The position numbers and the translations under genes were made by a program. From Spirobacillus cienkowskii (GTDB lineage Bacteria > Bdellovibrionota_B > Oligoflexia > Silvanigrellales > Silvanigrellaceae): a DNA stretch of 64,000 nucleotides. The notes beneath the pieces are model-generated. The model saw only the letters and a list, made by a program, of their open reading frames with translations. It was not told the DNA's origin and made no database searches. Shown here in pieces: positions 60,816 to 64,000 of this stretch. Where the stretch lies: assembly GCF_037081835.1 (NCBI RefSeq), contig NZ_CP146516.1:1263501-1327500 (forward strand), read 5' to 3'. Within the stretch, counting starts at the first letter, position 1. Each line of letters opens with the position of its first letter.

Positions 60816-61964
60816 TTTTAAAGAATTCCCAAAAAGATTTACATTTTCAACCTTTTTTAAATCAGATTTTGTTTTTTCATGTAAATTACTAATTATATTA
60901 TTAGATAAGTTCACAAAATATAGATTATTATTATTTGCAAATAAATTTTCTGGAATATTTTTAATTTTATTATTAGCAATTGAAATATTTGTAAGAAGAG
61001 GTAAATTTTTAAATGCATTCTCTGGGACGGATTCAATTTCATTTGAATCCATTTCTATGCTTATTAAATTTATTGAATCCATTAAGCCAATTGGATATGT
61101 CTTTAGTAAGTTATTTGATAACTCGATGCCCTGTAAATTTTTTAAATTTTTAAATGCATAAGGAGAAATAAAACTGATCTGATTGTTATATAAACTAAGC
61201 CAGTCAAGTTTTTCAAGATTTTTAAAAACTTCAGAAGAAATTTCTTTTAGTTGATTGTGCATTAACCAAAGCCAATTTAAATTTACAAGCTTGTCAAGTA
61301 TACCATTTGTTAATTTTTCTATATTATTATGCCCTAAAATTAAATATTTTAAATTTAAAAATCCAGAAACAGGGCTAATATCTTTAATTGAGCTTGAATT
61401 TAAATTTATAGAATAAATTTGCGAAGGATCTTTAATAGTACAATCTTCTGAAATTTTTAATGCTGTGAACTTTGCATCAGATTCCTTTTCTGAAGTACAC
61501 CAATGTTTAAATGTGTGATTGAATAGTAATTTAAATTCAAATACTTTATCATCATTTGGCTTTAATACTTCATATTCACAATTTACAGCGGAGTTTAGTT
61601 CATATTTTGTTGGGATCATTTTAATTTTAGAATTAATAATATTAAATTTTAATTCAGAGCAGACCTTTTTTTGATTAGGTTTAATTACAATTTTTAAGTT
61701 TTTATCATTTGATTTGATGTCTATAAAAAAATCAATTAAATCTTGATATGATTCTGTAACTCCACCATAAGTGTTTTGGTTAAAAATATTTTTCGCAATT
61801 TTAGCGTCAAAATTATTTTTTTTGTTTTTTACTAAAAATATCGAATTATCATTTATTTCTAAATAATGATAAGCGGTTTTTATTTCAATGGCAAACAAAT
61901 TTAGACATGTTTGAAAAATTAAAATTAATAAAATTTTGTATGGTGAAAAAAAATTTAAATTCAT
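60807..61964 (-). CDS. Secreted leucine-rich-repeat protein, relative of the 40401 protein
   Basis: The 385-residue protein has a hydrophobic signal segment (about 9-25). A ~150-residue N-terminal domain has Cys residues at spacings shared with the 40401-41366 protein, including NHTFKHWCTSEKES then SEDC. About nine leucine-rich repeats of about 24 residues follow, such as LNWLWLMHNQLKEIS and LDWLSLYNNQISFIS. AGGAGG before the ATG is strong. The shared N-terminal domain and LRR architecture suggest that both genes belong to one secreted family that may act on other cells or envelope proteins; the partners are unknown. Confidence 0.82.
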   Translation of the reverse strand: MNLNFFSPYKILLILIFQTCLNLFAIEIKTAYHYLEINDNSIFLVKNKKNNFDAKIAKNIFNQNTYGGVTESYQDLIDFFIDIKSNDKNLKIVIKPNQKKVCSELKFNIINSKIKMIPTKYELNSAVNCEYEVLKPNDDKVFEFKLLFNHTFKHWCTSEKESDAKFTALKISEDCTIKDPSQIYSINLNSSSIKDISPVSGFLNLKYLILGHNNIEKLTNGILDKLVNLNWLWLMHNQLKEISSEVFKNLEKLDWLSLYNNQISFISPYAFKNLKNLQGIELSNNLLKTYPIGLMDSINLISIEMDSNEIESVPENAFKNLPLLTNISIANNKIKNIPENLFANNNNLYFVNLSNNIISNLHEKTKSDLKKVENVNLFGNSLKLR

Positions 61965-62118
61965 TTTTAATCCTCCTAAATCTTAGTATAAAAATATTTA
62001 TTGGAGATTTTTATATAATAAAAATTATTATTTGATTCAATTAAAAAATCAACTATTATTCTGTTTTTTAAAAAAGAATATTAAAAAAGATATAAAATTT
62101 CTATAATAAATTTGAAAT

Positions 62119-64000
62119 TTAAATACTTACGCTTGCTCCTGAGCGTATTGCAACTTTTTGCTTTTTCCTAAGATGTACTGGTACATCGCTTAAATCAACT
62201 GAAACAAGTTTTGAAACTCCGGGTTCGCTCATAGAAATGCCATAAATTGTATCTAAAACTTCCATGGTTCTGCGATTATGCGTAATGACAATGAATTGAA
62301 ATTCATGACTTAGAGCGTCTAGGACATCGTTAAATCGACCCACATTGGCTTCATCCAATGGTGCATCCACCTCATCAAGAAAACAAAACGGAGCAGGAGT
62401 TGTTTTTAGTAAACTAAAAATTAAAGAAATTGCTGTTAACGCTTTTTCTCCACCACTAAATAAGCTCATATTTTGCATTTTTTTACCAGGCAATCGAACA
62501 AGAATTTCTACGCCTGTATTTAACAAATCTTGATCATTTAACATGTGAAGTTCGCCATGGCCATTAGGAAATAGTACAGGAAATACTTTTTGAAACTCAA
62601 CATTGACTTTATCAAATATTTCTTTAAATCTTGTTTTCGTAGTTTCTTCAATTTCTTGTATCGATAAAAATAATTCTTCTATCGATTTTTCAATATCAGT
62701 TTTCTGTACTGTTAAAAAATTTAAACGTTCACTGACATCTTTAAATTCTTCGAGGGCACGCTCATTGACCGCTCCAAGTTCTTGAATGGCTTGCTGTAAC
62801 TGTTTAATTCTGTCTTCAATTTGATTACGAATAGATTGGTCAGGATTTGCTTCAAAAGGAATATCTTCTGGAAGTAGCTGAAACTTTTCTGAAGCATCTT
62901 TTAAAGCTGTTTCTATAATTGTTTCAAAACGCGCAAGTTCGAGTTGTTTTTCAGTAATAAATTTTTGTTTTGATGTTGTAGAATCTTTTTCTTGTTTTAA
63001 TTTTCCTTCTACAACTCTAAGCTCTTCAGAATTTTCAGTTTCTTCTTGAGTTAAAAATTCTAATTTGTCTTCAAAAATTTTAACTTCTCTTTGTAAGTTT
63101 GTAATTTCAAAATCAAGATTTGAAAATTCGTTTGCATCATGATTGATTTGAAAATCAAACTCTTCTAATTGTGAAATATAATTTTCAACTTTATTTTGCA
63201 TACGCTTAATTTGGAGTAAAATTTCTTCATAGTATTTTCTGTTGTTAGCTTGTCTTTCAACAATAACAGCGCGCTCCGATTTTTTACTCTGTAGTTGAAT
63301 TAAAATTTCATCTCTAAACTCTTTCTTTTCAGAAAATAAAATATCAAATTCTTCTAAATCTCTTTGTAGCGTGGAAAATTCTTGATCGAGCTTTTCTAAA
63401 TGATTTTGATTTTTAGCAAAAGACTCTTTGGCTTCTGATAACTCTTCACTGAGCCGTAATTTTTCTGATTCCAATCGAGATAAATTTTCGTCAATATGCC
63501 TCAGTTGTAAATCAAAATTTTCGAGCTGACTAGAAAGTTTAACAGATTCTACTTTTTCTTTTTCAAGGGCTGTTGCGATATCTGTTACTTTTTGTTCAAT
63601 TGCTTTCTTTTTTTCAGAAAGTAGATATAAAGCCCCCTCAGAACTTGCGAGTTTTTCTTGCATTTTTTCTTTATTTGTCAGTGCTTCTGCATATTCGCGA
63701 CGCGTCTGTAAAATTCCGTGTGACGCTCCGTCCTGAAATGCGCCACAACTTATACCAAATGTTCCCGCTGCAACAGTCCCTCTTTCTGTGACAAAAATAA
63801 AATGCTCACTCGACTGACATAATTTTTTTGCCTTTAGCAATACCCATTCATCTTGGCAAATAAAAATACGATCAAATATGTGTTGGATGGAGTGCCATTT
63901 GCAATTTTCAATTCGGCTACCGACGCAACGAATTCCTGCAATTGAAAGAATTTGTTTTTTATCGTTTTCTTCGCTGCTATTTAAAGGAAAGAGCAAATCT
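62119..64000 (-). CDS. smc: Chromosome segregation protein SMC, C-terminal part
   Basis: The frame runs off the right edge and stays open to base 64000, giving at least 627 residues of an SMC protein. Residues near the edge fit the end of the hinge (FICQDEWVLLKAKKL, FVTERGTVAAGTFGIS). A long coiled-coil rich in Glu, Lys and Leu follows. The C-terminal head has the ABC signature LFSGGEKALTAISLIF, Walker B APFCFLDEVDAPLDE and VITHNRRTME. SMC loops and compacts chromosomal DNA with ScpA/ScpB, which are not seen here. No stop codon interrupts it. Confidence 0.96.
   Translation of the reverse strand, partial: DLLFPLNSSEENDKKQILSIAGIRCVGSRIENCKWHSIQHIFDRIFICQDEWVLLKAKKLCQSSEHFIFVTERGTVAAGTFGISCGAFQDGASHGILQTRREYAEALTNKEKMQEKLASSEGALYLLSEKKKAIEQKVTDIATALEKEKVESVKLSSQLENFDLQLRHIDENLSRLESEKLRLSEELSEAKESFAKNQNHLEKLDQEFSTLQRDLEEFDILFSEKKEFRDEILIQLQSKKSERAVIVERQANNRKYYEEILLQIKRMQNKVENYISQLEEFDFQINHDANEFSNLDFEITNLQREVKIFEDKLEFLTQEETENSEELRVVEGKLKQEKDSTTSKQKFITEKQLELARFETIIETALKDASEKFQLLPEDIPFEANPDQSIRNQIEDRIKQLQQAIQELGAVNERALEEFKDVSERLNFLTVQKTDIEKSIEELFLSIQEIEETTKTRFKEIFDKVNVEFQKVFPVLFPNGHGELHMLNDQDLLNTGVEILVRLPGKKMQNMSLFSGGEKALTAISLIFSLLKTTPAPFCFLDEVDAPLDEANVGRFNDVLDALSHEFQFIVITHNRRTMEVLDTIYGISMSEPGVSKLVSVDLSDVPVHLRKKQKVAIRSGASVSI

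Noticed and set aside
1-64000. CRISPR arrays, tRNA or rRNA genes, insertion sequences
   Set aside because: No regularly spaced repeats, cloverleaf sequences, rRNA segments or transposase genes were recognised by reading; a tool search was not possible.

Overview
The window is a dense, AT-rich stretch of chromosome from a Gram-negative, chemotactic, respiring bacterium. Evidence for a Gram-negative envelope is an RND efflux pump with its membrane-fusion partner, lipoprotein and signal-peptide proteins, and an outer-membrane-like protein. CheB and CheR indicate chemotaxis; 2-oxoglutarate dehydrogenase E1 and a type II NADH dehydrogenase indicate respiration. Low G+C, a Cys-rich ferrochelatase insert, candidate sigma-54 promoters and the gene mix remind me of the Bdellovibrionota/Oligoflexia (Silvanigrella-like) lineage. 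That assignment is inference, since no rRNA is present.

Layout. 1-261 is the 5' end of a secreted protein leaving the window. 538-5635 carries hemH, uvrB, truA and cheB; cheB has a candidate sigma-54 promoter. 5765-8705 is the main accessory element: a three-gene ABC-3C-type conflict operon (SMEK protein, small middle component, DUF2326 SMC-like ATPase) behind a promoter and a perfect 42-bp palindrome. 8726-24384 holds an envelope protein, asnS, an amino-acid permease, an RND pump with its adaptor, sucA, an anion-type ABC transporter with a duplicated permease, and an AstE/aspartoacylase-like hydrolase. 24542-34059 holds a small lipoprotein candidate, rpmB with a strong terminator, lon, a NifS-like desulfurase, an aminotransferase, a lipoprotein, an SCP2-like/SDR pair and a MutM/Fpg glycosylase.

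34069-46362 holds a phosphomannose-isomerase-like protein, a membrane SpoIIE-type phosphatase, lysA with a tyrosine recombinase, a leucine-rich-repeat (LRR) secreted protein, a membrane-anchored MutS homologue, a lytic transglycosylase behind a second candidate sigma-54 promoter, a frameshifted HDOD gene and cheR. 46357-64000 holds ndh, tdk, class II DAHP synthase, uppP, prfB with its programmed +1 frameshift, apt, an MscS channel, an aroA-aroC-aroB cluster, a glyoxalase-fold protein with a histone-like Lys tail, several small enzymes, a second LRR protein related to the first, and the C-terminal part of smc.

Genes that work together: DAHP synthase with aroB, aroA and aroC (shikimate pathway); uvrB, fpg and ogt (DNA repair); cheB and cheR (receptor adaptation, about 40 kb apart); the RND pump and its adaptor, with no TolC-type channel here. 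No tRNA, rRNA, CRISPR array or insertion sequence was seen, and no gap between genes exceeds about 280 bases.
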